Below, piece after piece: positions 1 to 11,599 of a DNA stretch of 64,000 nt (its first letter is position 1; the number at the start of each line of letters is the position of its first letter). Origin of the DNA: Augochlora pura (taxonomy: Eukaryota; Arthropoda; Insecta; Hymenoptera; Halictidae); contig NC_135782.1 of assembly GCF_028453695.1 (NCBI RefSeq), positions 6,324,001-6,388,000 on the forward strand. The letters are read 5' to 3'. The translations under genes were made by a program, and so were the position numbers. The notes under the pieces are model-generated. The model did no database searches, was not told where the DNA came from, and worked only from the letters and a program-made list of their open reading frames with translations.

Positions 1-3000
1 AGCTTCAAACAAATTATTCGAAATTTTTACATTTTCCTCCGACAACATTGTAACCTTCATCTTTAACTCCATAACCTCAGCTCTCAGGAAATTGTTCTCC
101 GATTGCAAATGTTCCATATCATTTTCATTAGAATTCACTTGATTTGCTAATGATACTTTGTTCTTTAAGATATTGCACTCCTCTTGCAGCATTTCATTCT
201 CTTGAATCCTGTCCATCAAGTCATTTGAAAGCTCGTTGTTGTCGCACATCAAGCTCGTATTGCTCTGTGTAAGAACCGCGATTTTATCTTTGTAGATACA
301 TTCATGGTCGTACAAAAGCGACTTGCTTTCTTTGATTTCTTCGAGTTCCTTATTCTTTTCTGCAACAATGATACTCAGTTTGATATTCTCTGACTTTAAG
401 CTATCAATTTTACTCTCATACTTTGCAAGCAGTTGTTCGTCGTTATAATCATTCAACGTTTCCAAACGAAGAGATTGCAATTGCTCATTTAGCATCGTTA
501 AATTACTCTCCAAATTAGTTTTCTCTTCCATAATTTGTGAAATGCGCGTATGAAGATTATCGATTATTTTTTGATAATTAAGTTTAACTTCGTTCGAGTG
601 TTCTTTCTCGATGTTCAGTTTGGTTGACATATCTACATTTTCGTTTGTCAATAAGACGATAGTCTCCTCCAATTTTTTCATATCTGATTTGAAATCTCGA
701 ATATCATTTTTTATTTCATCCAGCTCCTTAATTTCAACTTCCTCCTCGTCTAGCTCAGTTATTACATTTGAGGAGTGTAGATAAACTTCATTCTCTTCCC
801 GAGCAAGCTGCTCCAACACTTGTTCTTTCACGTCCTAAAAATTAGGTAGATAATTACGTACAGATTGCAATATTTTACCAAAACAAATTAAGTCACTCAC
901 TTCCATCTTAGAATAAATTTCCTCACGCATTATTTGTTTCTCTAAAGTGGTGAATTCACGGAGTTCAATAAGATCTTTAGTTAGGTCGGAAATATACTTG
1001 CGTAGAACTTTCTTTGGCGTACTAGGAGACTCTGGATACCTATTTCAGTTAAAATTACACTACATTACTACCACCATCAAAAGTATTGTTTTCCATAAAG
1101 AATAAATACCTTAACACAGTTTGTACGCATGAATCTTGTTTGTCCGGTGTTAGGCGACCGCTATTATCCTTAGATTCTTCAATAGGAAAACAGTCAATAA
1201 CATCGATATCCTCCTCTTCGATACTATCAACATTTTCTTTAGTTTCAGAACTTAATTCACATTCTATCAAGTCCACTTCAAAATCAGTAAAAGCTGTCTG
1301 AAATGCTGCAAGTATAGACAAAATGAATTACCGTTCTATGAATGTATATGTTATAAGAAGATAGTGCAACATGATCCATTTACTCTGATTTGAGACATCG
1401 ACCAATTGCTTGTTGTCTTTTTTGAATGGTTTTTCGGGCGACATCTCTTTAATCGTTGGTAAGCCAGATTTAATTCTAAATACGGGCAATTGCGATTTGA
1501 ACGTTCCATTGTTGCACAAACTTTTCCGTCTTCTAGATTTACATTTAAATGGTTCCGAACGGTTTGCGTTAGTTCCAGAAATAATTTGATTCTTTAACAA
1601 CGTGATACGATCTTCTAGTAAACAACGGTTTTGATACTTCTCTTGTAATTTGGACTTTACATTCTCTAGTTCTGCGGATGGTTTCCCATTTCTTATACTC
1701 TAACGAAACGAATTTGCATAGAGAATTTATGGGAATTGTTGTAACGAACATTTCACAGTATCATTAAATAATAACATATAGTACAAACCTGCAGCTCTAT
1801 TTGAAGTTTAGTAATTTGGTTCGAATAACGTACTAATAATGACGCATCAGATGTAATTTCAATCCTCCTTGGCTTAGTCTTAAGTGTATTAGCTTGACAG
1901 GCGAACCTAACAAAAATTTTAAAAATTGTTGAAAATAAAATTGATGCAATTATATCAACATATACTATAATAATAGTATACTAACGATAGAGTAAAATGG
2001 GTTTCCTTTGAAGAAGTGGGTATTACTGTGAATATTATAGCTGTCAAAGAATTGCCATTTATTGATGACTGCAGGATCTCTGTCAATTTGCTTTGAGGAA
2101 AACTGATATCCTCTTGAACATCTTGTGAAGCATTTAGCTGAACAATTATAGACTCAAAAGCTAGAAGAGATGCATCAACCTGTTGTTCTTGACTAACATC
2201 AATCTCATGTGCTCTTTCAAAACCAGCAAGATCCACCAAGTTCAGTTGTGATATTTGCACAACATTTCTTGAATTATCAACAACTTCACGACTTTCGATT
2301 GTCTGAAAAAATATATCATGTCATAAAGTACTGTAGTTGATATAAAATATATTTATCAAATAGTCTTACAATTCTAAATATCTTATGACTACTGTTACAG
2401 TCATTCCTATCATTTTGCCGTGTCCTTGTATTTCTATTACCCTTTTTCAATATCAATAACATGTTGTCTGAGGTGTTTGAGATTTCCTCTTTGCAATTGA
2501 CCATTGTGTTTTCATTGGCATCTTTATGCAATTTTACATCACTTCCAGTTACATTTAATAAGTCATTTACTGTTTCATTACTAATTTCTAAATAAGATAC
2601 CCTAAAAATTACAAACACATTTATAATGTCACAAATACGAAAGTTCTTATGATGAGCATAAGGAGATAAGAACCTTAACAAAAATTCACGTCCGATGGTG
2701 TTAGAAATAGTGTTGAATATATATTTTATACACATTGGTATTATTCCAGGTTCCACTTTATTGCCAATCATAGTATAAGTTTTACCAGACCTACACTGAC
2801 CATAACAAAATACTGTTCCATTAATACCATCTATCGTAGCATTAACAATAGGTTTAACAATACTGTTAAATACATTATAAGTGGTTGCATCAGTATCAAA
2901 AACATAATCTAGAAACAAAAAATGAAAAATTTGTTATATGTTAATCAATATATACGAGCACAAATTAGTTCTATGGTAGATCTCATTTTTTCAACGAAGT

Positions 3001-3458
3001 TGTAAATTACTACGATTGATTACACAACAATTTCTTGCTTATCATCGTGATATTTTTCTATGCGCATAAACAACAGAAAATACGAGTTTCAATTTGAGTA
3101 TTACGAAAGACGAAACATAATTACATCTGAAAATAATAACGGTTTATAGTTGAACAACGAATATGTACTTAAAATGAATGTTTAACGTGGCTGCTAAATG
3201 TGTTAACATTAAAACCTATAAATAGGTTACACTTCGACGTGATGAAAGATATAAGACAATTAAAAGATATCATTTTGATTTGATCAAAAATTTATGGTAC
3301 ACACCAAACTTAAATTCAGTTTTCCCCCGCGTTATTGTTTCTGGATCGGAAGAAACAATGGAGTTCCCGTCTACCGACCATAATTTCGGTGAACCCTCCT
3401 CTTTTTCTTCATCGATCGAGGGTTTCAACTTAATTCCCACTTTGATGTTGTGCGACAT
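1..3458 (-). CDS. Kinesin-7 / CENP-E-like motor protein, 5' part (continues past left edge)
   Basis: Mitotic kinesin of the CENP-E (CENP-meta/ana) type, expected at kinetochores and spindle. Coding exons, transcribed leftward: 3458-3305, 2908-2674, 2601-2370, 2302-1986, 1906-1789, 1699-1384, 1305-1110, 1039-901, 834-1; all phases close. The start is the ATG at 3458, because the motor begins at once (IKVGIKLKPS). Visible motor motifs are P-loop GQCRSGKTYTM, REFLLRVSYLEI as in CENP-E, switch II DLAGFE and neck-proximal SFACQANTLKTKP. Switch I, normally SSRSH, reads CNSSHKIFRI, so its arginine is missing. Exon 6 (RRRKSLC) resembles the post-neck region of CENP-E, and exon 9 is a long heptad coiled coil. 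A motor that is divergent in several core motifs may be a weak or non-processive ATPase (inference). The Exon 6 donor (AGA|GTAAAT) was chosen for phase. A kinesin assignment is certain; the CENP-E subfamily is likely. Confidence 0.88.
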
Positions 3459-3609
3459 ATTTATAATGGTTACTTTCCGAACGAAGCAGCGTGGCTTTTT
3501 CAATAATTGGCTACTTCGTTCTTGATTGATAATCCGAGGCATACGACCCTCATCACATGCCGCTCGACGGATAGCAACTGATAGCAACTGTCATTTGAAA
3601 TGACGACTA

Positions 3610-3665
3610 TGTTCGTTATTTAAATTCAAATTCTCCGCGACGAGATTGGCTCATATGGGCATGCA
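3610..3665 (-). promoter_or_regulatory. Putative kinesin promoter: CCAAT box plus CHR-like site
   Basis: Upstream of the kinesin start, the minus strand carries a CCAAT box (3649-3645) followed about 15 bp later by TTTGAA (3630-3625). CCAAT boxes next to a TTTGAA 'CHR' element are a known arrangement in promoters of G2/M genes. No TATA box is seen. The motifs are short, so this is suggestive only. Confidence 0.3.
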
Positions 3666-3879
3666 CTGCGGTAAAGAAGAACGTGACCAGGTTTTAAATA
3701 TTTACAACATCCCGTAAATATTTATAGCAGCATTGATAATACTTTAGTCGTATTCCAATACGCAATCTAAACATACAACTAAAAATTTGCAATTTACAGA
3801 GCTTCTTCACTTAACACGCTTTTACGGTTAAAAAACTTGCAGGTGTGGTCTCAACAAAAAATATTTGTTTACAATCTTC

Positions 3880-4017
3880 TCATATTCCATCAATATCTAG
3901 ATCATTAGTTCGTAATAGTAACGATAATCTGTATTGAATTACCAGACTACAGTCGTCTTTCAATACAATAGCTTTATATTCCCCCAATTCAAGAACGTTT
4001 TTATGAATCCCCACCAT
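3880..4017 (-). CDS. Possible 45-aa microprotein in the kinesin/SETDB1 intergenic space
   Basis: A short minus-strand frame starting at the ATG at 4017 and ending at 3880. Its translation has an ordinary globular composition (KAIVLKDDCSLVIQYRLSL, then LRTNDLDID) that reads more like coding sequence than most random frames here. The frame is open further upstream to 4122. There is no family match that I recognise and no clear splice partner. It lies in a probable bidirectional promoter region, so it could be chance or part of a noncoding transcript. Confidence 0.18.
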   Translation of the reverse strand: MVGIHKNVLELGEYKAIVLKDDCSLVIQYRLSLLLRTNDLDIDGI

Positions 4018-4299
4018 TCTACTGCGCGTCCACCTTTGTGCAGTTACCTCAGAAAGAGAACAAGATTGCGATAGAGAGAAACAGAATGATGACCTACGGA
4101 TTTTTTGTAGGTTTGAGCACATATGGATAGGAAACCTAGCTTGCTTACTTTGACGTAGTTACGGCTTCGCTCTTTCGTGCATTCGTTCGGTTAACGCGCC
4201 ATCTGAGAAGCGTGTCGTGAAATTCTATTTGTAAAGGGGCTTAAACTTTCAAATCAATGAAATCTGTTGTGGCCAGTGTATTTATAAAAAGATATTAGA

Positions 4300-4934
4300 C
4301 TCAACCAATCAGAGCAAAGAAAATTTCTATGTAAACCCTCGCTAACTGATCGAGTTGCGGCCTCGAGCTGTGCAAGAAGAGGACCTGTTACTGTACATAC
4401 ACATTCATACATATTGTAGACACATTGAAGTCAAACGAACTTCAAAACACTGCCAGGTAGAAATACATGTGGATTGTATCCACGTAGTGTATTACATTAA
4501 TTAATTTATGGAAAGCAATTAGCTCAATTTAGCGTTAATAAATGATAGGTTTAGTAAATAGTATTACATGTCTTACATTTGAATTAATTCTAAACTTATT
4601 GCTATAACCTATTCTCTCCCTGTTGTTGTTTACGTTTAGATAAACTATGGACGTTTATATGAATTTACAGTTTTATGAACTATTGTTTGTAATTGATAAA
4701 AATGGAAATTATTTGACAGCTTATTATTTCAGTGAATTATTTAATAATTATAAAAGAATGTTAAGTTTATATTCATTTACATTATAATTGTCTTTCATTG
4801 GATTGCATTGAGTAGCATTTTAATATATGTGTGTGTATAAAGGTCCACAGTCTATTTACAAATGAAGAATACAAATTTATTTTCGCATTTTTTTATGTAA
4901 CTACAAGACAATATTCTTGTTACTTTTATACAGA
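4300..4934 (+). promoter_or_regulatory. SETDB1 promoter and untranslated leader with probable 5'UTR intron
   Basis: CCAATCAG occurs at about 4305, roughly where a TATA-less promoter would sit. A good donor (CTGCCAG|GTAGAA, intron from 4457) and a good acceptor (TTTTATACAG|AATGG, intron end 4933) fit a noncoding first exon of about 4370-4456 spliced to within one base of the SETDB1 start codon. The rest is AT-rich with no ORF. Confidence 0.4.
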
Positions 4935-7900
4935 ATGGAGGTAATCGAGCTTGTCTCAGATGACGAAACTGCAGAAGATAGTATAAAGGATAGTAAGAGT
5001 TCTAAAATTTATAATAGTAATTGTATAAATTTTCAATGTTCATCTGGGATAGACATGAAAACAGCTCCTTCGTTTGCATGTGCTTATTATGGTGTGAACA
5101 CAGAAAAGAAGAAAACACGTATGATATGTAAAAAGTGTTTTAATGCAGCATTAGATCATCAGAAGGTATGATTATTCTACAAATATTACTTTATATAAAG
5201 AATTATACAGTGTACAAAATATTTTACTTTATATTAATATCATTGCATTGATGTTCGTAGCAATTAGTTGCAGCTCTAGTGGATCATAAGCCACTGCTAA
5301 AATGTGAATTTCCGGATCATACAATGGAAGTAGAAATATCTGATAGTGATGAATCTGATGATGAGAGAAAAAGAGACATAAACGATGAAGGTGAGATGAT
5401 TATGAATAATTTCCTAAAATTAAACTGAGTTTAAACCAAGCTGATTAAACTATTGATTATTGTTGTACTTTGTTACAGATAAATATCTACCAGTGGAACT
5501 ACTTGAGAGTGTTGAAGACATGTTAGAGAGTACACTAAAAAATATTATTACAAAATATGATATTGATTATCAAATCAAGGAATCTCATGATATACTAAAA
5601 ATGCAGTGGGATAAAATAGATGGTACACCATTATTTTGCAGAATTTATAGCTACATATATTCATTATACATGTATAAGATCATATGATATAATTTTTTAA
5701 AACAGAAGAGAATGATGTTTTGGACAAAACGGTCAGTAGTTTAATGAATACCATGGACACATTACGTAATGATTTATACAATGAATTCAGGCCACAAATT
5801 CAAATGTTACAAGAGCTTCAAATAGATGATGGAATTTCTGACAGTGCTTTGTATCCATTGGTGGCAACAAAGAAAGTTACACAAGTAAAAATGTCACCTT
5901 CATTATTACAAGATAGTCAACCAGAGATATTGCCTATTGATCAAGACAATAGACAAGTTTTAGCTTTGGATTTACCTCCTCCTGGTCCTCTTGTGAGGCC
6001 AGTGCCAGATGTGGATAGTGTTGTATACGTTATGAAACATCCGCTTATGCCATGGAGTAAAGCGAAGGTACGCGAATTAACTGTTCCATAAATGTTGTTG
6101 ATATAAATTTATATTCTCATTCAAATGTTGTTCCATTGAAATTTATTAGGTACAACTCATAGTTGCAAAAAGTCCACTACATTGTCGTGTGAAATTATTG
6201 CAAAAAAAGTACAGTTCAGTTGTAAAATCTGTTTTTGGCAAACAAGTTGCACCTGCTGTGATTAGTCCAGTAATTATTCCAGTTGGCACTAGAGTAGTTG
6301 CGGTCTTCCGAGATGTTACATCTAGTAACTTTTATAGTGGTGTGATAGCTGAGACACCAAAAGCTACAAACAAATATAGGTATATCTGTTGACTAAGTAC
6401 AGGATTTTACAAATTCAATATGTACCTAATGCAATTTTCTTCTAATGATTAGGTATTTGATATTCTTTGACGATGGATATGCTCAATATGTTGAGCACAG
6501 GCATATTTATTTAGTTGCTGAAGCTTCCCTCAAAGTGTGGGAAGATATACCTCATGAATCTCGAGATTTTGTGAAAAAATACATCGAAACATATCCTGAA
6601 AGGCCAATGGTAAAATTACAAACAGGACAAGTAGTGAAAACGGAATGGAATGGCAAATGGTGGATTGCCAGGGTAGTACAAGTTGATGCAAGTTTAGTGC
6701 AAATGCATTTTGATGCTGATGGAAGAACGGAGTGGATTTACAGAGGATCTGCCAGATTAGGGCCTTTGTATCTTGAACTCTTAAAAGCTAACGCCAGACA
6801 GCAAGGACATCATGCTTCTGTTAACACACCAACTCGACATAGACTTCCTTCTATCACTAGCGTACGTTTACAATTGTTAAAATTACTTGTATTCTTTCAT
6901 TCATATACATTAATTGTTAAAGCTGAGTTTATTCCATATTTCAGAAAAACAATTTACCTTATGTAGAATATACGTCTAACGTAGAACCTGAAGAAGATAG
7001 AATTATTCAGACGGAAAAAGTTCCAAGTCCTGTGGTCAGTGAGATTACAACTGTGACTACACCCACTGCCCCACAGCAGGCGCGTGCTGTTGCTAGGAAA
7101 AGCACTACTAAAAAACAAACCAATGTTGATACAAATACGTACACTCCTACTACCGAAACAAAACCTTCACATAGTATAGTTGTAAGTATATAGAGCAAAG
7201 TAATATACATTGATTAAGTAAATAAAAAATATATGTCAAATATTTGTATTGTTTCAGTATTATCAAACGCAAAATAAAATTCAGACAAAGAAATTTGTTC
7301 CACATAAGTGTGGGCCACAATGTGTACAGGGTATATCCTTTACACCTGACGATTTAAGAGGCTATTCACCTCTTTCAATACCGTTGCTCTGCGGTTGGAA
7401 TCGTCAACTTTGTAAATATCCGAAAGGTAAAAAGATCACATTATATCAAGCTCCATGTGGTGTCAGATTACGGAATATGGAAGAGTTACATCAATATCTC
7501 CGCAAAACGGGCAGTCCAATGTCTGTTGATCTATTTGATTTTGACTATTGGGTACATTGTTTAGCGGAGTTTGTTTTAGACAAATGTTTTATTAATATAA
7601 AAGTAAGTGCGTTGTATCATTGTTGTTGTTGTTGAATTTAGGCCATTTTCTTAAGACAACTAAATTGTGAATTCCATTTCAAGGATCTCAGTTATGGAGT
7701 AGAAAATGTACCAATCCCTTGTGTCAATGAACTAGACCATACTCAACCAGATACTATTCGTTATAGTACACAAAGAGAACCTACAGAAGGTGTTAATCTT
7801 AACTTAGACCCGAATTTCCTGTGCAGCTGTGATTGTGAAGATGATTGTCAAGTATGTTAATTATATCAAAACAGTATTTTATTGATGTCGGTTGCATTTC

Positions 7901-9433
7901 ATCTGTCGCTGCATTTTAATGTACGGTGTTATCTTTTATTGAACAGGACAAGACAAAGTGTCAGTGTTGGCAACTAACAATACAAGGTGCAACTCTTGGA
8001 GGAAGAGTTCCAAATACGTCTGTTGGTTATGTGTATAAACGTCTACCAGAACCAGTGACTACTGGGATCTACGAATGTAATTCAAGATGCAAATGTGCTG
8101 TGAAAACTTGTCTGAATAGGGTAGTGCAACATCCCTTAACATTGAAATTACAAGTGTTTAAAACAGCTCCTCGGGGTTGGGGAATTAGATGCCTAAATGA
8201 TATTCCTCTGGGATCTTTTATTTGCATTTATGCAGGTAGATTGCTCACGGAACAGGTAATTTAGAATAAATACTAATTAAAATTATTAGAAATAATGTCA
8301 AATAAAAGGAACGCTTTAATGTTAGTTATACATTTTAGGGGGCCAATGAAGGTGGTAAAAATTATGGGGACGAATATTTAGCTGAATTGGATTACGTTGA
8401 AGTAGTTGAAGGAATTAAAGAAGGCTATGAAAGTGACGTTCTTGAGCCAGAGATGCCAGTATCTACATCAGATGATAAAAAGAAGTCTGTTACAAGCGAC
8501 GATGAAGATTATGCAAGATCAAATACAAATGATTCGGACGAAGACTTTGATATTAGTAAATATGCAAACTTCAATGTAGAATCATCAGGTGCTTCATCAA
8601 TCAGGTAAATAAAGAATAGTAATTTCTATAGTTTGATATAATTTACATACGAGGCTTTAATGATGCTACTCTGTATCAATTTAGGAAAAGACTTAGAAAA
8701 CGAAAGCGAGGAGAGACCAATAATCAAGATGGATCTGAAGAGAACAGCGAAGATGGTATTAATAATAAAAATTCTGATGGTCTATCAAAATTGAATGAAA
8801 ACCAAGAGGCGATTACAATAAGCGATGAGGAAGAGAACAGAAGTGGTAGACGCGAGCCAAGTCGATTTGACCCTACAGTTGAGCCAGCGCAATTAGAAAG
8901 GCCTAAATTTAAATCAGTGAGAGATTTCTTCGGAGAGGAAGAGGCTGTTTATATAATGGACGCCAAAACAACGGGAAATATTGGACGTTATTTAAATGTA
9001 AGTAAAATACGTATTACCCTATAGTGATCTTGTTTTCCATTTACCACCACTATCTCACCTAATAAGAATTACTACCAAACAGTGCATTTCATTATTATAC
9101 TCATACATACTGCTCCTATGATTATAGCCGTTAAGAGTTAACAATTTTACGGTCAGAACAGTAAAAATCATTGTAATAGGATGCATTATGTATATCCGTA
9201 ATAAAACATTTGTTTGGTGATTTCAGCACTCTTGCGATCCGAACGTTTTTGTCCAAAACGTATTTGTTGACACACACGATGTCAGATTTCCGTGGGTAGC
9301 ATTTTTTGCTTTAAATTACATAAGGGCAGGTCAAGAATTAACGTGGAACTATAGCTACGACGTCGGAAGTATACCGGGTAAAGTTATCATATGTAAGTGT
9401 GGGGCATCTAATTGTAGAGGACGACTTTTGTAA
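4935..9433 (+). CDS. egg: SETDB1 / eggless histone H3K9 methyltransferase, complete
   Basis: Nuclear lysine methyltransferase that deposits H3K9 methylation for heterochromatin and transposon silencing. Exons: 4935-5165, 5261-5390, 5479-5622, 5706-6067, 6150-6379, 6453-6861, 6945-7181, 7258-7602, 7684-7851, 7947-8255, 8339-8604, 8685-8997, 9227-9433; total 3351 nt, 1116 aa. Domain order: acidic N-terminus with a C-x2-C pair (ICKKCF); tudor repeats across exons 5-6 (YLIFFDDGYAQYVEH; VKTEWNGKWWIARVVQVDAS); methyl-CpG-binding-like domain in exon 8 (PCGVRLRNMEELHQYL, VDLFDFDYWVHC); cysteine-rich pre-SET in exons 9-10 (CSCDCEDDC, KCQCWQ); then a SET domain split by an acidic insert in exons 11-12, as is typical of SETDB1. 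The catalytic half has N|HSCDPN across the last intron, ELTWNY, and post-SET CKCGASNCRGRLL. All key motifs are intact. Its splice sites are all GT-AG. Confidence 0.96.
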
Positions 9434-10676
9434 TGTATGAAATATTTGGTAATAGGAAGAAAAAAATTAGAATTGTTAATTTGTATTTATTTCAATTTTT
9501 TTTCTATTGTTTAAATTATATATTTACAGTATTCAGTTGTACAAGAGATTAACTGAACATTAAAGTTCTGAATAGGAAATATATGCAAAGATTATGTTCT
9601 TTTTTTGTAGTATTTATTATCCTTTTAAATATAACTTAGCTTACAAAATAAAGTAGACCTGTCGCATAGGACAAACGGTATGCATTTTACAAACTGTAAT
9701 GTTTCTTCCTGAGTTAATTTTAATATGCTATTACAATACAGACTTTTTTTAATTCTAATGAACGTCATATTTCTGAAAAGATATATCTATAATATATTTT
9801 ATGACTATCAAAGATAATACAGTCTTTGCATTTTTAATAATTGACATTAGATCAAGAAAATTTGATATATATGTATAAGCTAATTTCTAATAGTATTCTG
9901 AAAATTTTGTTAATATATATGTAATCAATATTCAATAATAAATAAATGATGAATGTGGGTTTAATAATAAAGTACAACTGTATACATAACAATGATGCAT
10001 TGGCTTATTATTTTTGATTATTGTACACCTTTTAAAACCTTCTCAGACATGTTAAGTAATTAGTACCATAAAGATAGCTCTTTAATCTCATTCTATAATT
10101 TATACATGTCTTTCCTTGAACTCATTTAAATTATGTATGTATATATCTCAAATAGAGCATTTATAGTATTTTATATGTACTCTTTCTCGCAAAGGTATTA
10201 AACTAAACTGGAATTATTATTTTGATAGTAGATTACGAAAGAATGTATAAAAAATTCATAACATTCATAAATTAATAACAAATATTTAAAATATGATGCT
10301 GCATCTTATGAATGTATCAAAATATCTTCTGCTATATGTGATTAGATGTTTTAAAAAATAAATTTGTTCTTGTGTTAGTTTTATAAAAAAAAAAAAACTA
10401 GTACAATATACTATCTTAAAGCTGAAATTATATATACTTCGAAATCCCTAAGTGTAACTGTGTAAGACTATGAGTTCATGATTATACACTCCAAATGTGC
10501 GATATATTATTATAAAACTACATTTGTGTACCTATATCTTTTAATTTAAAGTGCATAAATACGATAGTCTAGTCATATGCAAGAAAATTAAGAGAAAGCA
10601 ATGGTGATACTCCTATGAGGAACATTAAAATACTAAAATAACAAAATTATCGCTCTGTGTTTTGGTCGGCTTTGTG
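9434..10676. other. Convergent intergenic region, SETDB1 and myotrophin 3' ends
   Basis: AT-rich spacer between two convergent genes. For SETDB1 there are polyadenylation-signal candidates ATTAAA at 9559 and AATAAA at 9647, with further AATAAA copies near 9940. A run of about 12 A is present at 10386. There is no ORF of note and no tRNA; most of it is probably 3'UTR of the two genes. Confidence 0.5.
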
Positions 10677-11599
10677 CTAGTGAAGATTAAGCAGCTGTTT
10701 AATCTCATCTTTCTCAGCAGCATCCAAATAACTCATTCCATCTGGTGTTAGACCATCTGGTTTAGCTCCTTTTTCTAATAACAATTTTACACAATTTGTA
10801 TGTCCTTCCCAAATTGCTGCTAATAATGTTGTTATACCATGCTTGTCCGTAGCCTGTAAACAAACACACAATGTTTTAATATTATTTTATGTATGATACT
10901 TTTATCTATGCAAATTTTTTTATATCACTTTTTTTTCTAAAAAAAGAGTATAATAAAATATTTACATAGATTTTAGAAAAAGACTTATATTTCTATTCTA
11001 TATGCAATTTAATAAATTAAATATACATATGTACACAGATCTACATAAGATATATGACATATGTACAAGAAGTTGAACATGTATGCCTTGTAATCCATGC
11101 AACAAATTCCATATGAACCAGTCTTACTCTTTTATCACACATGCCAATCTAAATTTTTTAAATATATTTACATTTGCATTTGCACCCTTTTCCAAGAGGT
11201 ATCTGACGACTTCACTCTGACCATAATCAGCTGCATAATGCAGTGGTGTTCTCCCATCAATCATTTGATTAACGTCAATATTCTGTTAACAGAAACATAC
11301 TTTAAAAGATTTACATTAATTAAAAAAAAAAAAACATACTCGATATGTAAAAAGAAAATACAAATAATCTTTATAGCCATTCTTTTGTTACTCTCAATTT
11401 TGTATACACAGTAAATTCTAAACTGTATAACGAATTTAAAAAAAAGCTATAAGTAATGTATCATCATGACATTTCCGATTAGCCGACAGTCAAAAGCATA
11501 GCTAAAGGAAATTGAACGTCTTCTATTTGCCTTATTCTCAACGATATCCCGCACTTGCTCCAAATCACCATTTTTTATACCCCAAACGAGTTCACTCAT
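10677..11599 (-). CDS. Mtpn: Myotrophin (V-1), ankyrin-repeat capping-protein regulator
   Basis: Small cytoplasmic ankyrin protein that in animals sequesters actin capping protein. Exons: 11599-11531, 11282-11172, 10853-10677; total 357 nt, 118 aa, exactly the usual myotrophin length. It begins MSELVWGIKNGDLEQVRDIV. Ankyrin repeats read DGRTPLHYAADYGQSEVVRYLL and DKHGITTLLAAIWEGHTNCV, and the end is DGMSYLDAAEKDEIKQLLNLH. The first intron has a GC donor (AATAAG|GCAAAT at 11530-11529); no GT nearby keeps the frame, and the join (VENK-NIDVN) matches the family. Identification is close to certain. Confidence 0.95.

Noticed and set aside
1328..1383. Extension of kinesin exon 6 to the ORF end (…WIMLHYLL… with donor ACG|GTAATT)
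   Set aside because: That donor gives the wrong phase and an immediate stop in exon 7; the donor AGA|GTAAAT at 1384 keeps the frame.
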